A DNA stretch of 64,000 nt from JAHEFT01 sp963766195. Its GTDB lineage: Bacteria; Pseudomonadota; Gammaproteobacteria; Xanthomonadales; SZUA-36. The stretch covers positions 682,001 through 746,000 of the forward strand of contig CAVXYY010000005.1 of assembly GCA_963766195.1 (NCBI GenBank), in the 5' to 3' direction. The position numbers and the translations under genes are program-made. Positions 1 to 7,664 of this stretch are shown here, piece after piece; the stretch's first letter is position 1; each line of letters opens with the position of its first letter. Under the pieces are notes generated by a model that was not told the origin of the DNA, made no database searches, and was given only the letters and a program-made list of their open reading frames with translations.

Positions 1-711
1 GCGATTGCACAGTTCCCTGGCCGCCATCAGGTATTCGCGGGTAGCGGTGATGGAACAGCAATTGCCCATGATGGGTTCGATCAGGAATGCGCCGATATGC
101 TGGTGATGCCGCTTCAGCAGGTCCTCGAGATAATCGGCGTCGTTGAGGGGCGTGAAATGGGCCAGTTTCTTGAGCACACGGGGAATGCCGTGGCTGTCGC
201 AGCCGATCTCCGGATCGCCGTTTTCCTGGTCCCACTCCTCGATATCCGCGTAAAAAAGAACCGAGTCAAAAACCCCGTGGTAACCGCCTTCCACGACGAT
301 ATGAGAGTCTTTCCGGGTGAACGCGCGGGCCATGCGCAAGGCGGCCATGACAGCCTCGGTGCCGGAATTTGAAAACCGGACCAGTTCGGCCGCAGGCATC
401 ATCTTCGAAATCCGCTGTGCAACCTCGTATTCGCGCTCGGTGGAAAGGCCGAACACTCCGCCGATTTCCATGCCTTGACGGGCGGCCTCATCAACCCGCG
501 GATCGGCGTAGCCGAGGATGGCCGGGCCGTAGCCCAGGCGGTAGTCGATGTATTCGTTACCGTCGATGTCCCATATCCGGCCGCCTTTCCCGTGATCGAT
601 ATAAATGGTTTTGTCTTCACCCCAGAATCGAAAATTGGAAGATACGCCCAGGGGCAGCTTGTTGACGGCTTTGCGGTACTGGCGATTGGAACGGACAAGT
701 GAACGGGACAT
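1..711 (-). CDS. Class III PLP-dependent aminotransferase, glutamate-1-semialdehyde aminomutase-like (partial, C-terminus outside window)
   Basis: The minus strand is open from an ATG at 711 to the window edge, giving 237 residues without a stop. The N-terminal half matches the acetylornithine/glutamate-1-semialdehyde aminotransferase fold: an opening SNFRFWGED-like segment, G-R-I-W-D-I-D-G-N-E-Y-I-D-Y at about 47-60, the PLP-phosphate loop NSGTEAVMAALRMARAF near 115-131, and GGYHGVFDS. The Schiff-base lysine lies beyond the window, so catalysis cannot be verified. It is divergent from the BetI-like regulator and shares a 121-bp gap with a palindromic operator, so it is probably co-regulated with the amine operon. 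A role in transaminating an amine or amino-aldehyde from that pathway is inference; heme biosynthesis is less likely in this context. Confidence 0.85.
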   Translation of the reverse strand, partial: MSRSLVRSNRQYRKAVNKLPLGVSSNFRFWGEDKTIYIDHGKGGRIWDIDGNEYIDYRLGYGPAILGYADPRVDEAARQGMEIGGVFGLSTEREYEVAQRISKMMPAAELVRFSNSGTEAVMAALRMARAFTRKDSHIVVEGGYHGVFDSVLFYADIEEWDQENGDPEIGCDSHGIPRVLKKLAHFTPLNDADYLEDLLKRHHQHIGAFLIEPIMGNCCSITATREYLMAARELCNR

Positions 712-775
712 AAGAACTCTGGATAGCTTTTCTGAAGCATAGAATCGCATAACCGGGCTGTTGTTGTCCAGACCA

Positions 776-797
776 AATGAATGATTGTTCATTCATT
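776..797. promoter_or_regulatory. Palindromic operator, probable TetR/BetI-like binding site
   Basis: A 22-bp inverted repeat with perfect 9-nt arms AATGAATGA and TCATTCATT separated by TTGT. It lies between the divergent aminotransferase (start 711) and TetR-family gene (start 833). Spacing and symmetry are those of TetR/BetI-type operators, so autoregulation and control of both directions are inferred. No convincing sigma-70 hexamers were assigned around it. Confidence 0.65.
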
Positions 798-832
798 GCA
801 AAGCAGAAAGGACTCACTTATATTGTTAAGTT

Positions 833-1471
833 ATGAAAGCAGCAATGAAAAAGAGAACAGCCCCCAAGGAAGAAAGACAACAGCAACTGATCCAGGCCAC
901 GATCCGTTCGGTCGCAACTTTGGGCCTGTCGGACACCACGATGGCCTCGGTTTGCCGTGAAGCGGGGTTGAGCCAGGGCATCATCAACCTGCATTTTCAG
1001 AGCAAGGAGCGCCTGCTGATCGAGACCCTGTCCTTTATCGCGGAAGAGTATCGGGATTCCTGGGAAACGGCGATGCGCAAAGTCGACGGGGGTCCCGCCG
1101 AAAAACTGGCCGCCCTGGTGGCTGTGGATTTCAAACCGCCCGTCTGTGACCGGAACAAGCTGGCTGTGTGGTTCGCCTTCTGGGGCGAGAGCAAGTCACG
1201 GCCGGTCTACCGGAAGATTTGCGCCGAACGTGATATCGCGTACCGCAAAGAGATGGTTGCGGTCTGTGAAGAGTTGATCGAGCAGGGCGGCTACCAGGGC
1301 GTTGTCGCGGAGACCGTGGCCGCATGCCTGTCCACCATGACTTCAGGCTGTTGGCTGGACATGCTGACCAACCCGCGTTCCATGAGCCGTCAGCAGGCCT
1401 TGCAAATCTGCATGTCTTACCTGGTGACGACTTTCCCGCAACACTTTTCCGAGAGGAGCATCGCAGCGTGA
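833..1471 (+). CDS. TetR-family transcriptional regulator, BetI-like
   Basis: 212 residues. The N-terminal helix-turn-helix spans about 15-60, with TIRSVATLGLSDTTMASV followed by the recognition segment CREAGLSQGIINLHFQSKERL; GIINLHF resembles the GIISHYF of BetI, the choline-sensing repressor. The C-terminal ligand domain has the WFAFWGES stretch that parallels BetI's AWLAFWASS. The start at 833 is the first ATG; a second ATG at 845 is also possible because neither has a strong ribosome site. The last codons overlap the GTG of the acyl-CoA dehydrogenase, so it heads the operon. The ligand is probably a quaternary amine or its product (inference). Confidence 0.88.
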   Translation: MKAAMKKRTAPKEERQQQLIQATIRSVATLGLSDTTMASVCREAGLSQGIINLHFQSKERLLIETLSFIAEEYRDSWETAMRKVDGGPAEKLAALVAVDFKPPVCDRNKLAVWFAFWGESKSRPVYRKICAERDIAYRKEMVAVCEELIEQGGYQGVVAETVAACLSTMTSGCWLDMLTNPRSMSRQQALQICMSYLVTTFPQHFSERSIAA

Positions 1472-2634
1472 AACTGAACCTGGACAACACCACCCGCGAG
1501 TGGCAGCAGAAAGCCCGGCGTTTTGCAGAACAGGAATTGATTCCCTGCGAAATCGAAGCCGAAATGAATAGCGGGCGTCTGCCGCCCGGGGTCAGCAAGC
1601 GACACAAGAAAATGGCCATTGAACTGGGTTTCAGCTCGATGGACGTCCCATTGGAACATGGCGGCCTGAAACTGCGTATCGTCGACCAGGTGGCGGTATG
1701 GGAGCAGTTGGGCCGGGTGACCAACGCTTTGTGCTGGTGTTTTTCCGAGCCACACCAATGGATGTTCGACGCCTGCAACGACGACCAGTTGCAACGCTAT
1801 GTATTGCCGCTGATGCGTGGCGAGCGGAAAGAATGTTACGCGATCACCGAGGCCGAATCGGGTTCCGACGTCGTGATCGACGCCACCGCCGAACGGACAG
1901 ACGAGGGCTACCGGGTCAGCGGCGAGAAGTGGTTCGTGACCAGCGCCAACCTGGCGGATTACCTGTTCCTGCAGGCCCGGATCGTCAACGGACCGCACGC
2001 CGGGAGTGACGCGATGTTTTTCGTGGACAAGGACACCGCTGGCATCGAGGAAATCCGGGTTCCGCTGTTCAGCCATACGTTCGACCACCATCACCCCGAA
2101 TTGCGCTTCAACAATGTGCTGGTGCCGGTCGAAAACCGCATCGGTGAAGAAGGTGACGGCATGTCCTTCACGCACAGCTGGTTCCGGCGCGAACGGCTGA
2201 TGATCGCCGCCCGCGATTGCGGCGCGGCCGCACGCCTGATCGAGGAGGCCACCGCGTGGGCCAAACAGCGGGAAGTGGACGGCGGCAAGCTGATCGACAA
2301 GCAAATGGTCCAGGCCATGCTGGCGGACAGCGTTACCGAACTGTGGGCCGCCCGCCTGATTACCTTTGAAGCCGCCGAAGCCCATGACCGCGGCGAAGAG
2401 GTCAAGTCGCTGCATGCCCGTTGCTCGATGGCAAAACTGTATGCCTCGGAAGCGGCTTACCGGATTGCGGACCGGGCCGTGCAGATTTTCGGCGGGCGGG
2501 GTTATATGCGCGAAAACTGCGCCGAGCGGTTCAGCCGCGAAATCCGGGTGGACAGAATCTGGGAAGGCGCCAGCGAGATTCAGCGCCTGATCATTGCGCG
2601 GGCGCTGGTCAAGCGCGGCCTCGAAAAAATGTAA
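1468..2634 (+). CDS. Acyl-CoA dehydrogenase family flavoprotein
   Basis: 388 residues from a GTG that overlaps the regulator's TGA. It has the usual three-part fold: N-terminal helical region, middle beta domain with CYAITEAESGSDV and WFVTSANLADY for FAD contact, and C-terminal helical domain with VQIFGGRGYMREN. The catalytic base glutamate is expected in RIWEGASEIQRLI near the end and is present. The family oxidises (or, as in crotonobetainyl-CoA reductase CaiA, reduces) the alpha-beta bond of acyl-CoAs. Its place in a quaternary-amine operon suggests a betainyl-CoA or the carbon skeleton left after demethylation, but no CoA ligase or transferase is nearby, so the substrate is open. It overlaps the next gene by one base (TAATG). 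Confidence 0.9.
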   Translation: MKLNLDNTTREWQQKARRFAEQELIPCEIEAEMNSGRLPPGVSKRHKKMAIELGFSSMDVPLEHGGLKLRIVDQVAVWEQLGRVTNALCWCFSEPHQWMFDACNDDQLQRYVLPLMRGERKECYAITEAESGSDVVIDATAERTDEGYRVSGEKWFVTSANLADYLFLQARIVNGPHAGSDAMFFVDKDTAGIEEIRVPLFSHTFDHHHPELRFNNVLVPVENRIGEEGDGMSFTHSWFRRERLMIAARDCGAAARLIEEATAWAKQREVDGGKLIDKQMVQAMLADSVTELWAARLITFEAAEAHDRGEEVKSLHARCSMAKLYASEAAYRIADRAVQIFGGRGYMRENCAERFSREIRVDRIWEGASEIQRLIIARALVKRGLEKM

Positions 2635-3722
2635 TGCGCGCAGTATCCGCCCTGTTCGTGGTGATGTTCCTGGCTTCTCCGGCTATCGTGGCGGAAGAGG
2701 AAAAGGTGCTCAACGTTTACAACTGGGCGGACTATATTGGCCACGATACCCTCGCCGATTTCGAAGCCGAATACGGCATCAAGGTCAATTACGATGTGTT
2801 CGACGCCACCGCGGTGGTTGAAGCCCGCTTGCTGGCTGGAAAAACCGGCTACGACGTGGTCCTGCAGGCGTTGCGCTACTCCTCCCGCCTGATGAAAATC
2901 GGTGCTTTTCAGCCCCTCGACCGGGATCAGCTGACGTTGTGGGAAAACCTGGATCCCTGGGTGCTGAACGTGATGGCGCAAGCCGACCCGGGCAACCGTT
3001 ACGGGGTGCCCTACATGTGGGGTACGACGGGTTTCGCCTACAACGTAGACCTGGTGCTGGAGCGCATGCCCGACGCGCCGCTGGGCAGCGCGGCCATGCT
3101 GTTCGATCCGCAGGTCGTGTCGCATTTTGCCGACTGTGGAATCTCGATGCTGGATGAAGCCACCACCGTGATACCCCTGGTTATGCTCTACCTGGGTTAC
3201 GAACCGCACAGCATGGACCGGGGACAGCTGGCCGAAGCGGAAGCCGTTTTGAAGTCAGTCCGCCCGTATGTCCGTTATTTCAGCTCATCAAGGATAATCA
3301 ACGACATGCCGAACGGCGAAATTTGCCTGGCCATGTCCTGGTCGGGTGATTATGCACAAGCCCAGGCGCGGGCTGAGGAAGCCGGAGTCGACATGCGGCT
3401 GGCTTACACGGTGCCAAGCGAAGGAACCGTGCTGTGGTTTGACAGCATGATGATCCCTGCCGATGCGCCGCATCCGGGTAATGCCCACCTGTTTCTGAAT
3501 TTCCTGATGCGGCCGGAGGTCATCGCACCGATCAGCGAACTGACCGGTTATGCCAACGCCAACCTCGCGTCCCTTCCGTTCCTGGACCCCAAAGTCGCCA
3601 ACGATCCGGCAGCCTACCCGCCGATGGCTGACCGCGCCGGCTGGCAGGCCGGGCTGATCTACGACCCGAAGCTGGAGCGGCAGCGCACCCGTGCCTGGTC
3701 GCGGGTGAAAACCGGCTTATGA
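2634..3722 (+). CDS. PotD/PotF-type periplasmic substrate-binding protein, copy 1
   Basis: 362 residues; the start at 2634 overlaps the previous stop. A hydrophobic signal peptide (about 1-20, ending near IVAEEEK) is followed by the family hallmark VLNVYNWADYIG. Later conserved stretches are YGVPYMWGTTGFAYNVDL and the AMSWSGDYAQAQARA segment that closes the polyamine site in PotF-like proteins. It is clearly paralogous with the next gene over its whole length and ends with the same RTRAWSRVKTGL tail. The family binds cationic amines (spermidine, putrescine) and in related clades betaine-like or opine-like compounds. Given the MttB and Rieske genes downstream, a methylated amine ligand is inferred. 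Confidence 0.9.
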   Translation: MRAVSALFVVMFLASPAIVAEEEKVLNVYNWADYIGHDTLADFEAEYGIKVNYDVFDATAVVEARLLAGKTGYDVVLQALRYSSRLMKIGAFQPLDRDQLTLWENLDPWVLNVMAQADPGNRYGVPYMWGTTGFAYNVDLVLERMPDAPLGSAAMLFDPQVVSHFADCGISMLDEATTVIPLVMLYLGYEPHSMDRGQLAEAEAVLKSVRPYVRYFSSSRIINDMPNGEICLAMSWSGDYAQAQARAEEAGVDMRLAYTVPSEGTVLWFDSMMIPADAPHPGNAHLFLNFLMRPEVIAPISELTGYANANLASLPFLDPKVANDPAAYPPMADRAGWQAGLIYDPKLERQRTRAWSRVKTGL

Positions 3723-4822
3723 GTGACGTCAGGAAATACCGCCTGCTGCTGGCGCTGCTGCTCGCCCTGTCATGCTTTTCGCTGGCGGCCGCCGGTGAAG
3801 AAAAGGTGCTCAACATTTACAACTGGGCGGACTATATCGGGCCGGATACGATTTCAGACTTTGAAAAGGAATTCGGGATCAAGGTCAATTACGACCTTTA
3901 TGACTCAACCGAGGTGGTCGAGGCCAAGCTGCTGTCCGGCAGCACCGGGTACGACGTCGTTTTTCACGGATTTCGCTATTCATCCCGCTTGATCCCGATC
4001 GGTGTTTACCAGCCGTTGGACCGTGGGCAACTCCCCCTGATCGCCAACCTGGACCCGTGGGTGCTGTCGATGATGGAGGCATACGATCCCGGCAACCGCT
4101 ACGGCATTCCCTACATGTGGGGCACGACCGGGTTTGCCTACAATGTCGACATGGTCTCGGAGCGCATGCCCGACGCGCCGCTCGGCAGCGCGGCAATGCT
4201 GTTCGACCCGGAGGTGGTTTCACATTTCGCGGATTGCGGCGTTTCGCTGCTCGATGAGCCGACCGACGTCATCCCGATGGTTTTGCTCTACCTGGGGCTG
4301 AACCCCAACAGCCTGGATCCGGCTGACCTGGCGCGGGCGGAGGCGCAGTTGAAGGCCGTGCGGCCGTATGTCCGGTATTTCAGTTCCGCAAGGATGATCA
4401 ATGACCTGCCCAACGAGGAAATCTGCATTGCGATGAGCTGGTCAGGTGATTACGCCCAGGCGATGACAAGAGCCAGCGAGGTGGGTGCCGAAGTCGACCT
4501 TGCCTACACCGCGCCGGTCGAAGGCTCGATGCTCTGGTTTGACGGAATATTCATACCCAGCGACGCCGGCCATCCCGGCAATGCCCACCTGTTCATCAAC
4601 TACCTGCTCCGTCCGCGGGTGATCGCCGATGTCAGCAATACGCTGTTTTACGCCAACGCCAATGCCGCGTCCATGGACTATGTACTGCCCAGAATCGCCA
4701 ATAATTCCGCCGTTTATCCGCCGTTGTCGGAACGGGACCGGTTCGATGTCGGAGTGGTATTCGGGCCCAAGGAAGAACGAAAACGGACCCGCGCCTGGTC
4801 CAGGGTGAAGACAGGCCTATGA
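3719..4822 (+). CDS. PotD/PotF-type periplasmic substrate-binding protein, copy 2
   Basis: 367 residues, ATGA overlap with copy 1. Signal peptide about 1-25 (LLLALLLALSCFSLAAAGEE) then VLNIYNWADYIG. Motifs repeat those of copy 1 (YGIPYMWGTTGFAYNVDM, CIAMSWSGDYAQAMTRASE), and the two arose by tandem duplication. Differences sit around the presumed binding cleft (for example LQALRYSSRL versus FHGFRYSSRL), which could give two ligand specificities feeding one permease. It overlaps the ATPase gene by four bases. Confidence 0.9.
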   Translation: MSDVRKYRLLLALLLALSCFSLAAAGEEKVLNIYNWADYIGPDTISDFEKEFGIKVNYDLYDSTEVVEAKLLSGSTGYDVVFHGFRYSSRLIPIGVYQPLDRGQLPLIANLDPWVLSMMEAYDPGNRYGIPYMWGTTGFAYNVDMVSERMPDAPLGSAAMLFDPEVVSHFADCGVSLLDEPTDVIPMVLLYLGLNPNSLDPADLARAEAQLKAVRPYVRYFSSARMINDLPNEEICIAMSWSGDYAQAMTRASEVGAEVDLAYTAPVEGSMLWFDGIFIPSDAGHPGNAHLFINYLLRPRVIADVSNTLFYANANAASMDYVLPRIANNSAVYPPLSERDRFDVGVVFGPKEERKRTRAWSRVKTGL

Positions 4823-5916
4823 CCGGACCGATGATAAAAATCAGCGGCTTGACGCGGCGCTTCGGCAATGTAACGGCGGTGGACAATGTTGACCTCGAGA
4901 TCAATCCGGGAGAATTGTTCTCCATCCTGGGTGGCTCAGGTTCCGGCAAGACCACCTTGCTGCGTATGCTGGCGGGCTTCGAAACCCCGGATGAGGGTTC
5001 GATCTTCATCGATGGGGTCGACATGACCGAAGTACCTCCCTACGAACGGCCGGTTAACATGATGTTCCAGTCCTATGCGCTTTTTCCCCATATGACCGTT
5101 GAACAGAACGTGGCTTACGGGTTGAAAAAGGAAGGTCTTCCAGCTGCAGAGATCAGCAGTCGGGTTGCGGCGATCCTGGAAAAGGTCAGGATGGCCGCAC
5201 TTGCCAGGCGCAAGCCTTCAGCGCTTTCCGGTGGTGAGCGGCAACGTGTAGCCCTCGCCCGTGCACTGGTAAAGAGGCCCAAGCTGTTATTGCTGGATGA
5301 ACCGCTGGCCGCACTGGACAAGAAGTTGCGTCAGCACACGCAGTTCGAGTTGATGAACCTTCAGGATGAACTTGGCGTCACCTTTATCGTGGTCACGCAC
5401 GATCAGGAAGAGGCGATGACGCTTTCAAGCCGGATCGCGGTAATGAACCGGGGCCGGTTCGAACAGGTTGGAACGCCGGGCGAAATTTACGAGTATCCGG
5501 CTAACCGCTTTATCGCAGATTTTATCGGGAACGTGAACCTGTTGGAGGCCACGGTAACTTCGGCAGAAAGCGGAACCGTAGTGCTCGATTGCCCCGAGGC
5601 CGGGGGGCGAATGGTTGCGGCGGACGACGCATTGAAACCCGCGGTCGGTGAGCGACTGTGGGCCGCAGTGCGGCCTGAAAAAATCCTGATCAGCAAGGAA
5701 GATCCTGGCGGCAGCGAGCGCAATGTCTTCAGGGGAGTCGTTCACGATCTGGGCTATTTCGGCAACCTGTCGGTGTACCGGGTGGAACTGTCCAGCGGGA
5801 AGATTCTGCAGGTAAGCGCGCAAAACCTGGTGCGGACCGCGCGAAAGACGGTGGAGTGGGATGATGAGGTGTTCATCTCATGGGATATGTCCAGCGTAAT
5901 TCTGTTGAAAGACTGA
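4819..5916 (+). CDS. PotA-type ABC transporter ATPase
   Basis: 365 residues, the usual length for PotA. Walker A is GGSGSGKTT (about 38-46), Q-loop FQSYALFPHM, signature LSGGERQRVALARAL, Walker B LLLLDEPLAALD and switch histidine VVTHDQEEAM. A C-terminal TOBE-like region (about 280-365) includes VRPEKILIS. It powers the transporter formed with the two permeases and two binding proteins around it. Its ATG overlaps the stop of binding protein 2. Confidence 0.95.
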   Translation: MTGPMIKISGLTRRFGNVTAVDNVDLEINPGELFSILGGSGSGKTTLLRMLAGFETPDEGSIFIDGVDMTEVPPYERPVNMMFQSYALFPHMTVEQNVAYGLKKEGLPAAEISSRVAAILEKVRMAALARRKPSALSGGERQRVALARALVKRPKLLLLDEPLAALDKKLRQHTQFELMNLQDELGVTFIVVTHDQEEAMTLSSRIAVMNRGRFEQVGTPGEIYEYPANRFIADFIGNVNLLEATVTSAESGTVVLDCPEAGGRMVAADDALKPAVGERLWAAVRPEKILISKEDPGGSERNVFRGVVHDLGYFGNLSVYRVELSSGKILQVSAQNLVRTARKTVEWDDEVFISWDMSSVILLKD

Positions 5917-5934
5917 CGGGGGCAGAGGCAAACA

Positions 5935-6849
5935 GTGTTAAAGCGCTTCAAACGCAGGGATGGAAGACGGCAGTGGCTGCGCACCGCGTTGCTGTTTCCG
6001 TACCTGTGGCTGTTGCTGTTCTTCCTGGCCCCGTTCGTCATCATTCTGAAAATCAGCCTGGCCGATCCCATCGTGGCCCTGCCGCCTTTCACTCCCTTGC
6101 TGGATTGGGCAGCGGAGGGCTGGCAACGGATTCACGTTACCCTGGACAATTACCTGTTCCTGTTCGAGGACCGCTACTACGCCATCATTTACCTGAACTC
6201 GATCAAGCTGGCTGCCATCAGCACCCTGTTGTGCCTGCTGCTGGGTTATCCGATGGCCTACTTTATCGCCCGGCAGCCGCAAAGGCGTCGTAACCTGCTT
6301 TTGCTCGGCGTGATCCTGCCGTTCTGGATCTCGTTCCTGCTGCGGGTTTACGCCTGGATCGGCATGCTCAATACGCACGGGGTGATCAACAGCTTTCTGC
6401 TATGGCTGGGCGTGATAGACCAACCTTTATCGTTGATTTACAACGATTTTGCGGTCTACCTGGGAATTGTCTACTCCTACCTGCCGTTCATGATATTGCC
6501 GCTTTACGCCAACCTGGAAAAACAGGACCTGGATTTGCTGGATGCGTCGGCGGACCTCGGGGCCAAACCCTGGCGAGCATTCGTGGATGTGACCCTGCCG
6601 TTGTCGCGGCCGGGGATTATTGCCGGCTGCCTGCTGGTCTTCATTCCCGCCATCGGCGAGTTCATCATCCCGGCCCTGCTGGGCGGTTCCGATACGCTGA
6701 TGATCGGCCGGGCCCTGTGGGACGAGTTCTTCATCAACCGGGACTGGCCGGTGGCCTCGGCGGTGTCCGTGGTGCTGCTGCTGATCCTGGTGGTGCCGAT
6801 GATGTGGTTCCAGAGAACGCAGGCCAGGGCCGAAGGGGGTGCAGCATGA
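5935..6849 (+). CDS. PotB-type ABC transporter permease
   Basis: 304 residues from a GTG at 5935, 18 bases after the ATPase. There are about six membrane segments, the first at about 18-40 (LLFPYLWLLLFFLAPFVIIL). The coupling EAA loop is DASADLGAKPWRAFVDVTLPLSRPGI. It is one of the two inner-membrane subunits of the PotABC-type importer. A large periplasmic loop after TM1 (LPPFTPLLDWAAEGWQ) is typical of PotB. Confidence 0.93.
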   Translation: MLKRFKRRDGRRQWLRTALLFPYLWLLLFFLAPFVIILKISLADPIVALPPFTPLLDWAAEGWQRIHVTLDNYLFLFEDRYYAIIYLNSIKLAAISTLLCLLLGYPMAYFIARQPQRRRNLLLLGVILPFWISFLLRVYAWIGMLNTHGVINSFLLWLGVIDQPLSLIYNDFAVYLGIVYSYLPFMILPLYANLEKQDLDLLDASADLGAKPWRAFVDVTLPLSRPGIIAGCLLVFIPAIGEFIIPALLGGSDTLMIGRALWDEFFINRDWPVASAVSVVLLLILVVPMMWFQRTQARAEGGAA

Positions 6850-7664
6850 AACAGCGTTCAACCGGATTGCTGACCGTGGTCGCATTCGGCTACGCCTTTC
6901 TCTATCTGCCGATCGTTTCCGTGATCGTTTACTCCTTCAACGATTCGCGGCTGGTGACCTTGTGGGGAGGCTTTTCCCTGCGCTGGTACCGCTCCCTGCT
7001 GGACAGCGAGGACATACTTTCATCCGCCGTGCTCAGCCTGCAGATCGCCCTGGTCAGCGCGACCCTGGCTACCATCCTGGGTACACTGGCGGGCCTGGCG
7101 CTGAACCGGCTGGGAAGCTTCAAGGGCAGGACCCTGATGACCGGCATGGTTACCGCACCGCTGGTGATGCCGGAAATCATCACCGGCATTTCGCTGCTGT
7201 TCCTGTTCATTTCGCTGGCGGAATGGATAGGCTGGCCAATGGCCAGGGGCGCCACGACCATCACGATCGCGCACGTGACATTTTCCCTGGCCTATGTTGC
7301 TGTCATCGTGCGATCACGGCTGAGCGGCATGGACCAGTCGCTGGAAGAGGCGGCCATGGACCTCGGCGGCAGGCCGTTGCGGGTGTTTTTCGATATCACG
7401 GTGCCAGCCATTGCGCCGGCGATGATTTCCGGTTGGCTGCTGGCGTTTACGCTGTCGCTGGATGACGTGGTAATAGCGAGTTTCGTTTCCGGCCCGGGCG
7501 CCACCACGCTGCCCATGCTGATCTTCTCGAAAGTAAAACTGGGCGTGACGCCTGATATCAATGCGCTGGCGACCGTCATCATCCTGCTGGTGTCCGCCGG
7601 CGTGGTTACCGCGGCGTTGCTGACCCGTCCCCGTTCAGACTCAAGGAGTAACAAACAGTCATGA
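6846..7664 (+). CDS. PotC-type ABC transporter permease
   Basis: 272 residues; ATG at 6846 overlaps the PotB stop (ATGA). Six predicted membrane segments. The EAA loop is EEAAMDLGGRPLRVFFDITVPA, followed by TLSLDDVVIASFVSGPG, a PotC hallmark. It pairs with the upstream permease. The protein ends in SRSNKQS and its stop overlaps the start of the amidohydrolase. Confidence 0.93.
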   Translation: MKQRSTGLLTVVAFGYAFLYLPIVSVIVYSFNDSRLVTLWGGFSLRWYRSLLDSEDILSSAVLSLQIALVSATLATILGTLAGLALNRLGSFKGRTLMTGMVTAPLVMPEIITGISLLFLFISLAEWIGWPMARGATTITIAHVTFSLAYVAVIVRSRLSGMDQSLEEAAMDLGGRPLRVFFDITVPAIAPAMISGWLLAFTLSLDDVVIASFVSGPGATTLPMLIFSKVKLGVTPDINALATVIILLVSAGVVTAALLTRPRSDSRSNKQS

